A stretch of DNA of 64,000 nt. Origin: Heloderma charlesbogerti (taxonomy: Eukaryota; Chordata; Lepidosauria; Squamata; Helodermatidae). The notes beneath the pieces were generated by a model, which worked only from the letters and a program-made list of their open reading frames with translations, searched no databases and was not told where the DNA came from. A program made the translations under genes and the position numbers. Position 1 is the first letter of the stretch, and each line of letters opens with the position of its first letter. This document shows, piece by piece, positions 35,249 to 45,859 of the stretch. Location: the NCBI GenBank assembly GCA_026122225.1, contig JANEZZ010003056.1, positions 124,001 to 188,000 on the forward strand, read 5' to 3'.

Positions 35249-35815
35249 GTAGAAAATGAAACCAACGTCCTCCAAGATGGTTCCCTCATTGATCTGTGTG
35301 GAGCCACCCTCCTGTGGAGAACAGCAGATGGCTTATTTCACACACCAACTCAGAAACACATTGAGGCTCTACGGCAAGAGATCAATGCTGCGAGGCCACA
35401 GTGCCCTGTGGGGCTGAACACGCTGGCATTTCCCAGCATCAACCGCAAAGAAGTGGTCGAAGAGAAACAGCCATGGGCTTATCTCAGCTGTGGCCACGTC
35501 CATGGCTATCACAACTGGGGACATCGCAGCGACACAGAAGCCAACGAGCGTGAGTGCCCCATGTGCAGAACCGTTGGTCCCTACGTGCCTCTCTGGCTTG
35601 GGTGTGAGGCAGGCTTTTATGTTGATGCCGGCCCTCCAACATATGCTTTCACTCCTTGTGGCCATGTGTGCTCTGAAAAGTCTGCCAAATACTGGTCTCA
35701 GATCCCACTGCCACATGGTACTCATGCGTTCCATGCTGCCTGCCCTTTCTGCGCTACCCAGCTGACTGGAGATCAGAACTGCATCAAACTTATTTTTCAG
35801 GGTCCAATTGACTGA
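35249..35815 (+). CDS. PELI2: PELI2 last coding exon with RING-like domain and stop
   Basis: The acceptor is cattttag (ends 35248). The exon encodes 188 residues and ends QGPID with TGA at 35813-35815. It holds the end of the FHA-like region and the whole C-terminal RING-like domain that gives Pellinos their E3 ubiquitin ligase activity. The zinc-binding pattern is complete: CGHVHG (C about 313, H about 315), CPMC (about 335 and 338), CGHVC (about 369-373) and CPFC (about 397-400). With the three upstream exons this gives 351 residues, exactly the expected C-terminal part of a 420-residue Pellino-2. No inactivating change is seen, so the gene appears functional. The preceding intron (9,696 bp) is two-thirds filled by one nested transposon. 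Confidence 0.97.
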   Translation, partial: VENETNVLQDGSLIDLCGATLLWRTADGLFHTPTQKHIEALRQEINAARPQCPVGLNTLAFPSINRKEVVEEKQPWAYLSCGHVHGYHNWGHRSDTEANERECPMCRTVGPYVPLWLGCEAGFYVDAGPPTYAFTPCGHVCSEKSAKYWSQIPLPHGTHAFHAACPFCATQLTGDQNCIKLIFQGPID

Positions 35816-38470
35816 TGATGAGATTTTACAGATGACCACAATAAAGCTCACTTTGTTAACAATTTACTGTGAAGATAAAGAATTTGCCACTAACTCTAGA
35901 TTTTACCTTTTTTATAGGATTGTTATTAATCAGGGCTTTGTGGGGAGGGGGTAGCAGCTGAGAGTATTGTGGGGTGTGAAGGTGCATTGATACCTGAAAC
36001 CAAACAGTGATCAGTGGCATTGCATGCTTAACAGCAGCATGTTCATGATGACATCTTCTTGGTCAAACTGTAGTATATTTGTAATATTTGTAAGATCAGA
36101 AGAAAAAATACCAATGTCTTAATGATTTTTTTAATCTTGGATTTTTTAACAGAAATGCTTTTCTTCTAAACTTTGACAAGCCTTTAAAATGCATATTTTT
36201 TCAACCTAAAAGGAGCATACAGAATGTAATTAATCTGTCCTGTCTCTTTCTCTCTTTTTAATTTGCAATATAATTAACTTGAATAGTTCATTCTCAAGGA
36301 GGATGCACCGAATGTGTGGGCAAACCTAGGTGAATATTCACTAGATACATGCATTAACCAAGTCATGAACACGAACGGTTGGCTTCATGAACCATAGCAC
36401 AAAAACATGATGGAATTCTGCAGTATGGTCTAATGCAACTGTCCAAAAAACCCCAAAATTACTTGAAATTTGGGGATCATGGTCTGCGGGCCACTTCCCA
36501 TTATGTCTTTTTTTGACACAAGTTCCTGTGTTTAACAATGCTTGTAAAACATAATGTGGGAAGGCTTAAAATACGGGTTGTTTGTTCCAACCAATGTGTA
36601 GGAAACATTTCTTGGTGCCCAAAAAAGATAGTGTCTCAGTTTTGTTGTGAGTCAACTCAACTATCTGGCAGCCAGTATACTACCATTCTGCCCAGTGTTT
36701 TGCTGACCTCACCCATCATAGAATTGTCCTGTGAGGCTCAGTATTAGGCCAATTTCTAACTAACTCTGAGGCCCATCATCCATTGCCATAGTGGCACAGG
36801 GGCCACTTTTCTCTGGTTTCATCCTAAGCCATCATTGTATGTTTGAATGGTCCTGCCAGGTGTTTCTGGTCTATCACACATGTCTGTCCAAACAAGGCTG
36901 GCCCTGCCGACTTGGCTCCATCCTTTTCAGTTGTTATTGCAGCACCCTGGGTTGAAGCTATGGAACAGTGGTTCCTTCACCAATGTGGTTACATAGAAAT
37001 GGGCCCTGTGTGATGCTTGAAAGTACCTTTCATGAAAATCCAGTGATGGTAAGGCACAATATATAATCAGCTCTTTTCAGTTTTGCATCTGGATTTATTT
37101 GTTTTGGGTTTTTAAAATACACATATCCAGACACCTTTACCATTTTAACAGTTTTCTGTCTATTTTTAATTCTGCCTTGTGGCTTTCTTTCCATGTTATA
37201 TTGTTTGCCCTTGCATGCCTTGGACCTGTGGGCAAACTGAAATGTAGCAATTTCTTATAAATCCATTTATTTAAGTGATTTCACTTGCCACACTAGTGAG
37301 AAGATTTTGTCTTATTTTTGCAGAACATACATATGCTGGCCCTGGGCAGAATCCAGTGGGATGCTTATGCCCCTGCCGATCCTTTTCCACCCCACCAGTT
37401 CCGTTGCACAAATGGGACCTACCACTTACTCAAGGGAGATTGAGCGCTTCCTACAGGAAGCCCCCCAAAGAAGCAGAAACACTTGTTTCTGGAAGGAGGC
37501 AGGTCATTGGATCTCCCTTATTCACACCCCGCCGACCTGCCTCTTTCTAGGACAGAGCATTTCCACTTGTTTTAGGTTGCCCCAGAAGTTCGAAATCACC
37601 ATTGCGCAAGCGATGGGGACAAAAGATAATTGACGGGGGTGGAAGCTCCCCATTGGATTCTACCTCTTGATCTGATAGTCAGTTTGGGACACGCTTGAGT
37701 CTTAACCATCTACAGAAGGATTCCTAGTGATTCACATGTTTGGTAGGTATTTTGAAATCAATAATTAAAAATAAGTTGTTTTGTTAAGCTTTCTTCTATG
37801 ATACTACCCTTAATGTGGAAACATCCTTCAATAGTTATAGTACTGCTGGTTTGTTAACTTTTCAGTTTGCCATCTGCCCTTTTATTTCTTACAGTCTGAA
37901 TAGTGTCAATTATTATTATTTTAACTTTGCAATTGAAAGAAACACCAAATGTCACATTTAAATATCTGGGATTAATTTATGCCCTAGGTGACTTGAAACT
38001 TGATTTGGAGTGAGGACGCATGGGAAAGAAGGCTCACTCTGAAAATTCGTAGCTGAGGTTTCTTGTGTACTTTACTCTCCCTGATGTGTTGGCATTTCCA
38101 TTTGTGTTGGATAATTTTTATGGTTTTTCTGTACTCATGGTATCGGAGGTATTAATTTTTCCATGTTGGCATGAAAAAGACACCCCCTCCGCCCCCTGGG
38201 AGAAGCTCATTGCACATCTGAAGTTAACTTGGCAGTTTGGATCTCTTTTCTGTTAAATTCACAGCAATCCCTTGATATATTTGTGTCCTTTGTATAAATA
38301 TATAATTTATATGATTTTAATATATTGTGTATATACTTGAATTGGCCTGTTCATATTTTGGATGTAATATTGTTTTATAGTTAACCTTTTAAATATTTTC
38401 AAAGTGTCCATTGCCCATTGGGTGATGGGGCATGTTGTTTTTATCTGCTGTTTAATACAATTTTACTGTA
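35816..38470 (+). other. Probable PELI2 3' UTR (end unresolved)
   Basis: AT-rich, gene-free sequence directly after the PELI2 stop. Mammalian PELI2 has a multi-kilobase 3' UTR, so a long untranslated tail is expected here, but its end cannot be fixed by eye. AATAAA occurs at 35840-35845, only 25 bp after the stop. ATTAAA occurs at 37764-37769 with a GT-rich stretch just downstream. A TIR element (37345-37664) sits inside this interval. The end coordinate is a guess based on continued AT-rich, repeat-free character. Confidence 0.4.
37345..37664. mobile_element. TIR element in PELI2 3' flank
   Basis: The left end is GGCAGAATCCAGTGGGATGC. The right end read inward is GGTAGAATCCAATGGGGAGC, so about 16 of 20 bases agree, followed by similar GCTT motifs. 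The 320-bp interior includes CTACAGGAAGCCCCCCAAAG and GAAGCAGAAACACTTG and has no coding capacity. I found no clear target duplication. Confidence 0.55.
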
Positions 38471-40430
38471 TAAAAAAATTCAGCATTTTTAAGTTGAAAC
38501 ACCACTTTCTTTTGTTTGAAAAGGTTTCACTCACTCTGCAGCATTTTGTCTCAAATCCCATATTCTGTAGCTTGCCTACTCCTTTCAGTAGGTTGGGAAA
38601 TAGGGCCGATTGTTTTCAAAACTCTTTGTCCTAGTGCCTTTAAAAGAAACTGCTCCTTGCCTTTGATTCCACAAGAAAAAACATGTTGCTCTAGTTCCAA
38701 TAGCCCTGATATCCATAGCTTATAAGAGTCACAACAGTATCTCTATTTTTTAGTATATGTGCCCCAGGCCCCTTTTCCATCTGCAGTCAATTCTCCAGGC
38801 TCTTGTTATCTAGAGGCCACCTGCTGACTGGCAAAATGTCATAAAATCAGAGTTTTAAAACTGCTTTGTTTACCAACTTCAAGGGCAGAAAAATGCAGCA
38901 GCAATGACTTACTTAGGCATAAAATATTCCCACAATTAGATTTTCTTCCATATGCAAATATATACCTAGAGATCTCCCAACCACCACCACCAAAAGTGTT
39001 AGTAATATGGAGGGTGCTCTAGGTACTTTGAAGGAAGGATCCATTGGACAGACCCAGTGTGCAATTCTGAATCCTTTATTGTGATCCAAGTCCTACAGTG
39101 ACCGATGCAAATTCAGAATTCAAAAGACTGCTGGTGGGCTTCTTGGGGAAACATGATGACCCACTTTACTATAAATTCTAATAACAAATGTTTAACTTCA
39201 CCTCTTAACAGAGATGTCGACATCACCCTATTCTCATTGCAGTGTTCTGCAAGGAAGAAACTATAAAGAGTGATGTTAGAAAAGGCGAAAAGAGTTGAAG
39301 GAATTCCCAGACTCTGCTCTGCAGTTCTGAAATAGTTACTCTGATCTGCTTAAAGGCTTTCTGGTGTTTTGCATATCCAGGGTTTTTTCAAACTTAGACT
39401 AGTTTTAATTCTTCATAGTTCCTTCACTTTCTAGATTTTCCCTTTGGATAGCCAAGTGATGTGTAACAGCTCTATTACTCTGACATGACTGTAAATGTTA
39501 TGTACTGCTATGAATCTGGACCCACGTTCAGATGGAGATTAGCACAAGAAATACCGCAGCCAAGGAAGGGATGTTCTCTCTGAACGAATCCAGCAAAAGG
39601 CCTTTTGTACAGAGCTTAGGGATGTCATCCCATATTTCCATACCTCCTTATTCTGAATCTGAAATATTCCAAGCCCAGTGATGTGCTTCTCTGGATTAAT
39701 TAGATTTGGCCTCCGTTTGTGTTGCACAGAGATTCTTTTGCCTGTCCATAAGCTTCCCTGCCATAATTAATTTGCATTTGAAACTTACTGGAAGAGCATT
39801 TTCAAAAACAGAGTTTGCGTCATCTTTTTTCTTTGTATAACTTCCTCCCAAAATAGTCAGCAATAATATATTTCATAAGTAAGATTTCTGCAGCAGCCAC
39901 CTAGTCAATTTTTGTTTGTATAGAACTCCAACATACAGAAGTACAGTTCCAAATTCAATGTGGGTCTTTTGTCTCATTTTAAAACTCTGCTTATTGGCTC
40001 ATGTATGCAGCTCTGACATTCCTTGCCCAGGAAAAATGATTTGTTTGTTTTTTTGTTTTGGGGAAAAAAGGCTACAGTCTACATTGGATGTCCATATTCT
40101 GCCCTTGAACTGTGGTCCTTATTTAGCAAATGCATCTGAATACATTAATGCATATTGATTCTGCCTAGTGCTAATCGTGAAACAATGGTACCTCGGTGCC
40201 TCAGGGTAGCCTGATATAGATGGTTAGAAGAAACTTCTTTTGGGGGTTGGGTTGAGGGAAAAGGGAAGGGAGCAGGGCATTGGCAAAGAGCTGTGTCTCT
40301 GTGGAGTAGCAAGCCAAGTCGAACGCAAAAAAATGTCAGTAAGTGGCACTGCATGAAATTGTGGCCTGTTTTTTTTTTAAGGGATGTCTTACTACATGTA
40401 TATTCCACCCACCCCACCCCATGACCATTA
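38471..40430. other. PELI2 downstream flank, nothing assigned
   Basis: About 2 kb of unique-looking sequence. I find no convincing open reading frame, RNA gene or named repeat. Part of it could still be 3' UTR. The short open frames here lack codon bias and recognisable domains. Confidence 0.5.
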
Positions 40431-40437
40431 CCTTAGT

Positions 40438-41028
40438 GAGACTTCCTCAACCTGGCGGCATCCAGATGTATTGGACTACAACCCCCATCATCCCCAGCCA
40501 TTGTGTCTTTTAGATTAGTCATTTTCAATCTGAGGCATTTGCTGTACAATGTTACACTGAAGAAAAGCTTATTAGCCCCAAACACTTTGGTTCAATCAAC
40601 TTTTTTGAGCACCTTTCAGCATATTCTTGGTAATGAATGGTGCTTTCTACCATCACCTTGGCTCTTCTTTGGGCTAGGGTTTGGTGATGGGTTTTTGTGT
40701 GTGTGTGTGTTTTAAAAAACCCTTTTTAACATGCAAATGACTGAATTTTGTGCTGGGGGAGAATGCTGCTGAATCTGTTCCATCTTGTATGTTCTCAGAA
40801 GCTAAGCAGGGTCAGCCCTGGTTAGTACTTGGATGGGAGACCACCTGGGAATCAGGCTTCCTACATTGAGCAGGGGGTTGGACTCGATGGTCTTGTAGGC
40901 CCCTTCCAACCCTATGATTCTATGATTTTCAAAGCTTGCACATAGTTTCTCTTTGTGTGTATTTGTCTATAGTGCACATAGGTTCAAAGAATATTCCGAA
41001 GCTGGCCAATTGTGTATCTTTTCAATGC
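40438..41028. mobile_element. hAT-like MITE long form, right end missing, carrying a chimeric SINE
   Basis: The left end CTTCCTCAACCTGGCGGCAT and interior match the complete element at 45301-45853: TCATTTTCAATCTGAGGCAT, AAGAAAAGCTTATTAGCCCC, TGGCTCTTCTTTGGGCTAGG, GTCTATAGTGCACATAGG. The match stops near 41028 without the right inverted repeat. The 5S/CR1 insertion is at 40781-40926. Confidence 0.75.
40781..40926 (+). mobile_element. 5S rRNA-derived / CR1-tailed SINE-like insertion
   Basis: Positions 40781-40852 match the internal part of vertebrate 5S rRNA, including AGAAGCTAAGCAGGGTCAGC, CCTGGTTAGTACTTGGATGG and GAGACCACCTGGGAAT, which covers the 5S internal promoter region. It then runs straight into a CR1 3' tail: TTCCTACATTGAGCAGGGGG, TTGGACTCGATGGTCTTGTA and CCTATGATTCTATGAT. 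The paralogous site at about 45650-45660 lacks the insertion. The 5' part of 5S is absent. Confidence 0.82.
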
Positions 41029-41889
41029 CTCCACTTAAAACTGTCTCTAGCAATTTGCCCCACATTAACTCTTGCTAGTTAAGTATGTGGCAGGTAACTG
41101 AAGCTTCTCCCCCTAGAAAAATAAGTGTTATCTTTCCTTAAGGGACATATCCACCTCCTCTTTTCCCGATCCCCAATAGCCATGATACTATGCTTGTAGC
41201 ACAGTCTTTTCAAACTCTATGCAGGGCATTCTAGTTTGTGTTGAGAGATCCAATACTGTGTAGTATAAGAAATTAACTAATTAGAGGCTCCTATGAGGTT
41301 CTGGACAATGCCTCATTCCAGTCACCATAAGCTGAGGAAATTCTGCCATGCCTCTGCATTGGCATTGACTTACCTGCTCCAGGATTCAGTAACTTTTAAA
41401 CAATTTTTTGGTGAAGTACTTTGCTCTGTACAGCCTAAAGAGCAAGTATTCTCTGTCTAAGAGTTAAAATTTGTGCCTCCAATTCAAATTTCAGGAAAAA
41501 TGTCTCAGCTTTTTCTGAAGTCCCAGAGAACCTCCGCTGTAGTGTGAAAGAGGATGGTGGCCACCAGATGTCATGTTATTTTTAAGAGGGGCACTATTTG
41601 ACAGGTCTCAGGGGAAATCACATGTGTGAAGGCACATCCCAATGGGTTGACCTCTGCTGTTGATTTTCCTTGTTCCATAACAGTGAAACTCAAGGGATAG
41701 TCAAAGTGGGGTTTGTCCTCCATTTTGTTGAACAAAGATGGAAAGCATTTTATTTTGTGTGCACGTGTATATACATATAGACCCCCACGAATTGCAAATT
41801 CTAATCATCACTACCATAGGTAAGTAAATGCTGCTAGTTTAGGGAGTGTGTAAACTTCGGGATTTTTTTTCTACGTTGAAAGTTTTCAT

Positions 41890-42030
41890 CAGAGGTGGGC
41901 AAATTGTGGCCCTCCAGATGTTGTTGGGCTGCAACTCCCATGTTCCCTCACCACTGGTTATGCTGGCTAGGGCTGATGAGAGTTACATACCAACAACATC
42001 AACTGGAGGTCTAGAAGTCACCAACACCTG
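41890..42030. mobile_element. Short hairpin hAT-like MITE (CAGRGGTGGGCAA type)
   Basis: Left CAGAGGTGGGCAAATTGTGG and GCCCTCCAGATGTTGTTGG are mirrored by CCAACAACATCAACTGGAGG and CACCAACACCTG. Flanking 8 bp are GTTTTCAT and GTTTATAT (6 of 8). Confidence 0.62.
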
Positions 42031-42594
42031 GTTTATATACTTGTAAAAGTTGGCTGGTTCATTAATTGATTATGTTACCTGTTTTGAGTACATCATTTTC
42101 TAAAAACAACTAAGTAATGTGAATTAGTTTTTTTTTTAATTGAACTGTTCTTGTTTAATTTAACTACTTTCTAGACAAATTCAGAAGTTCTGGCCCTAAA
42201 CCCCCATTTCCTGCTGATGCTGTCTCTGCTGCAGTTTCTAGGTAAAAAAGCACATGAGCAGTTAATAATGTCTGTAGGGAAAAGTTGTATTTTAAACCAT
42301 TCTGTTGTCTAAGATGGATTTATGATGGCTGAACATTCCATGAAGCTTGTCAATTGAACATTCCCCCTCCAGTGCACCTACTTTTAGAAACTTGATTGAG
42401 GAAATCCATAATAGTTTGTTCTCCTAGCCCCAGCACAGATTCATGTCCCTGGACTGTTAAAAATGGGTGTGCCTTACCCAACCATACCAGCTCCATGGTC
42501 GTAATGGTTCTGGGGAAAAATTTGAGGAGGGTGGCAACTTTGGTTCCTTAAACAAAAAACCCCACCCTGATTTATTAAACAGTCCTCTCAGGGC

Positions 42595-42715
42595 GTAATC
42601 CTATTCATGTTTAGACAGAAAAACGGCCTACAACTCCTGGCATTCCCCAGTCTACACTGCTGGCTGGGGAATGCTGGGAGTTGTAGGATGATTTTCTGCC
42701 TAAACCGGCATAGGA
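42595..42715. repeat. Hairpin MITE with nested palindrome
   Basis: TAATCCTATTCATGTTTAGA at the left is mirrored near CCTAAACCGGCATAGGAG. Inside, CCTACAACTCCTGGCATTCC is mirrored by GGAATGCTGGGAGTTGTAGG around a central CAGTCTACACTGCTG. Confidence 0.72.
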
Positions 42716-42971
42716 GTTCACCGTAAGTTGCTCTTAAGATGATACTTTCTCCTGCAGGAACCAGGAACCTGTACCTCTTTCAAAAAACAACTAGTGAGCT
42801 CATGTCCCTTATGCCAAATTCTCCCTGGCTTCACTAAAAGGCTTGCTTGCAAAAAAGAAAAAAAACAGTCATTTGTTTTGTCATCTAGTTTTTGATTAAT
42901 AGGGTAATCTTGCAAGCACAGAAAATGCATGTAATATTGTTTGGAAAAGGACCCAGAATGAGGAGCAAGGG

Positions 42972-43110
42972 CAGCCAGTGGTTAGTGTGTGGGAACTGAG
43001 AGACATGGGTGATTTGAACCCAGCTAAAGTGTGCTGTTGTTTGACAAGATGGTTTTTAAAAATGTTATGTAAGAGACCTACCTCAGAGGGTTGGTGTGAA
43101 GTGGAAAAGT
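42972..43110 (+). mobile_element. Diverged tRNA-derived SINE
   Basis: CAGCCAGTGGTTAGTGTGTG (A-box region), TGATTTGAACCCAGC (B box) and ACCTACCTCAGAGGGTTGGT match the SINE at 59262-59505. Confidence 0.65.
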
Positions 43111-43325
43111 GATCAAGAAGACACTTGGGTACATGTTCTAAGTCACAATAGAAGGTGGCTGATGGCTGGGACAATCGCCCACAATATGTCCTAGAAGAAA
43201 AGTGGCCGTTTCCTATTACTTCTGTTCCCTGTGAATGTCGGTACTGTTTCAGTCTTTTTTCAGACCAATTCCCACTCTGACTTGGTTCTGACATAAGTTC
43301 TCAGATACCTGAGAAGTACTGTTGG

Positions 43326-43450
43326 CCTTCCCCAACCTGGTGCCCCCCCCCAATGTGTTGCACTGCAGCTCTCTCTTCCAAGCCATGCTGGCTGGGGATA
43401 ATGGGAGTTGTAGTCCAACATACCTGGAGGGCACCAGGTTGAGGAAGGAT
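43326..43450. mobile_element. Short hairpin MITE (CCTTCCCCAACCTGGTGCC type)
   Basis: CCTTCCCCAACCTGGTGCCC at the left and GGGCACCAGGTTGAGGAAGG at the right are inverted repeats around GGCTGGGGATAATGGGAGTT. Confidence 0.75.
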
Positions 43451-44307
43451 GGTCTAACTTAATGAGCAGTGGCTCCTTGCTCATGTTTTTCTCCTTTCGA
43501 CCTTGATGTGCAAGTTTGCATCAATGGAAATGCCAGGACTTGAGAGTCTGGGACTGTGTTCCTCCTCGTCAGTGGCTTTCCCAGTGAGTTACATTATGGA
43601 TGTTCCTGAGACTCCACCAGAACTTTGCCATTTCTCTGGGAAAGATGTCAGAAGCAAGCCCTCAGCAAATCCATTCCAATTCAGACAGCCATTATAACAC
43701 CCTCCTCAAGATCGTAGCACCTGGGTGAAACTACAGCATGATCCTAGGTCTTGATGTGTTTGTGAATGATCCTGAGTAGTCAACAGGTAACGAATATGCT
43801 CCAAATAAAACAAAAACCATCCTAAACCAGACATAAGACTTTTGTCCTGCCTCGCTCTCAGTTTCCCCTACACAGGTTTAGAAAAAATAGCCTCAGGTGA
43901 ACCATTATGTGTAAGGTGGTGCTTGTGTCTGTTTTTCCACGTGTGATGGGGAGCAGCCATTGGTAGGGAGTTATTAGCATTCCATGACATGGTAAAATGC
44001 ACATTGCTATGTCTGTTGCCCCCCCACCCCCGTATCTGCATAGGGCAAAAGTAATGTATGAAGTGACTCCAAATCTCCTCGTAACTCGGACACAGGTGGT
44101 CATCAGCTGGGTCCACCTGGTGGTTTCCAAGCTTTCTTCCCTCAGGGGGCCCTTTGCACACTGAAATGACTGCTGTGGATGGAACTTTTGTATTTCTGTA
44201 CTCTGCTCGAAGATTCTGCCTACATTCTATGCTGGACTGTTGGTTGGGGTGTAAGCTTAGCTTGTTGGGCATTGTCCTTGTATAATGAAAACAGAGACTA
44301 TGCCCTT

Positions 44308-44446
44308 GAATGGTGGTGGGCAACTTGTGGCCCTCCAGATGTTTTGGCCTACAACTCCTTTCGGTCCTAGCCAGCATTGCTAAAGGTGAAGGCTGATGGG
44401 AGTTGTAGGCCAAACATCTGGAAGGCCACAAGCCCCCCCCCCACTT
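44308..44446. mobile_element. Short hairpin hAT-like MITE
   Basis: TTGAATGGTGGTGGGCAACT, TGTGGCCCTCCAGATGTTTT and GGCCTACAACTCC are mirrored by GGAGTTGTAGGCCAAACATC, TGGAAGGCCACAAG and CCCACTTCAA. Confidence 0.7.
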
Positions 44447-45198
44447 CAACTGTCCCCAGGATTCCCCTGCCATGAATTGGAGGGAAAGAGCAGTAGTGGT
44501 GGGTCTGCTATCTTTTGGAGGGAACATGTCTGCCATTATTGATCTTATAAATGAATCCCTGATAATAAGCTTTACAGGAACCTCAGGTTTCTAGGAGCAC
44601 AGTTTAAAAACCATTCTGTTAGCCATTGGCCAAGTATTGTAAAATAAAAATGCAAGAAATTCATCCTGGCAAAATAAAGGCATCCAAATCATTTAAAGAC
44701 GTTCCTATTTTTTAACTCTTTTCCTGAACTTTCTCTGCCACCACTGCATTTGGGGTAACTTTTCATCTAACAAGAAGTGTAATTTAGAAGGAGCAGTCAT
44801 ATAGTGCAGTATCCAAAACCGGTCCTGGATATTTGGATCTTATTTCAAAACTGTATCTCATTTCCAGCAAGTCTACTGGAAGGGGGTGGGGAGTGGAGAG
44901 AAATGGCAGTGTTTACTTCACTATGTTACTGGCTGTTAAATGTTCTATGTTTGTGAAATCTGGCCTTTTATACATCAATGTGAATGGATATTAACACAAT
45001 TTAACTGTTGTGTGTTTTGGAAGTACAAGCCATTTTACAGGAGAGAAAAAACAATTAAAAAGGTATTCCAGTATTATCACTTGACTCCATTTGCTTCTTT
45101 TTCAGCCTTTAGTACTGTCAGAGGAATGTAATGTTTGGTTTGTGAATAATTCTTAAAAGTCAGTGTCACGCTCTGAGACCTACTGAGTAAATAGTTGT

Positions 45199-45200
<2 letters not shown>

Positions 45201-45230
<30 letters not shown>

Positions 45231-45256
45231 TGTGTGTGTCTGTCTGTGTGTGAGGG
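45201..45256. repeat. CT/TG microsatellite
   Basis: (TC)n then (TG)n, followed by a purine-rich GGGGAGGGGA tract to about 45280. Confidence 0.9.
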
Positions 45257-45300
45257 GAGGGGAGGGGAGGGGGAGGGAGTGCGAGATTATATGTCTAGAC

Positions 45301-45853
45301 CAGCCTTCTCCAACCTGATGCCCTCCAGATGTTTTGGACTTCAACTCTCATCAGCCCCAGCCAGTGCATCCTTTAGTCATTTTCAGTCTGAGGCATTTGA
45401 CATACAATGTTACCCTGAAGAAAAGCTTATTAGCCCCTAAAACATTAGGGCGTGGAGTCTTCAATCAATGAATGGTGCTTTCTACCATCATCCTCTTCTG
45501 TGACTTCCTAACACCCCCTTGAGAAGCCTTGGCTCTTCTTTGGGCTAGGGGTTGGTGATTGTGGTGGTTTTTCGTTTTTAAAACAAAACTTTTTTTTTAA
45601 CATACACGTGACTTTGAATTTTGTGCTCAGGGGAGAATACTGCTGAATCCGTTCCATCTTTTCTTAGTTTCAAAGCCTGCACATAGTCTCTCTCTTTGTG
45701 TGTGTTTGTCTATAGTGCACATAGGTCCGAAGAATATTCAAAAGCTGGCCAATACTTTGCTAAAGCATTGTGTATCTTTTCAGTGCTGGCTAACGGTCAG
45801 GAATCCTGGGGGTTGTAGTCCAAAACATCTGGAGGGCAGCAGGCTGAAGGCTG
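45301..45853. mobile_element. Complete 553-bp hAT-like MITE, long form
   Basis: The left end CAGCCTTCTCCAACCTGATG, CCCTCCAGATGTTTTGGAC is mirrored at the right: inward reading CAGCCTTCAGCCTGCTGCCC, TCCAGATGTTTTGGAC. The flanking 8 bp are GTCTAGAC (45293-45300) and GTGTAGGC (45854-45861), 6 of 8. Unlike the common ~120-bp hairpins, this copy keeps ~430 bp of interior, shared with 40438-41028. There is no coding capacity. Confidence 0.72.
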
Positions 45854-45859
45854 GTGTAG

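Noticed and set aside
35840..35845. AATAAA as the PELI2 polyadenylation signal
   Set aside because: It is only 25 bp after the stop codon, much shorter than the known long 3' UTRs of PELI2. It may be used rarely, but I could not support it as the main site.
35369..35851. 160-codon minus-strand frame over the last PELI2 exon
   Set aside because: A shadow of the conserved sense protein; similar antisense openness occurs over the 21.3-kb exon.
40781..40852. Possible 5S rRNA gene
   Set aside because: Only the internal and 3' portion of 5S is present, there is no 5' end or T-run terminator, and it continues directly into a CR1 tail. It is a retrotransposed chimera, not a gene.
43868..44536. 222-codon minus-strand open frame
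   Set aside because: It runs through the hairpin MITE at 44308-44446 and has no domain; openness appears accidental.
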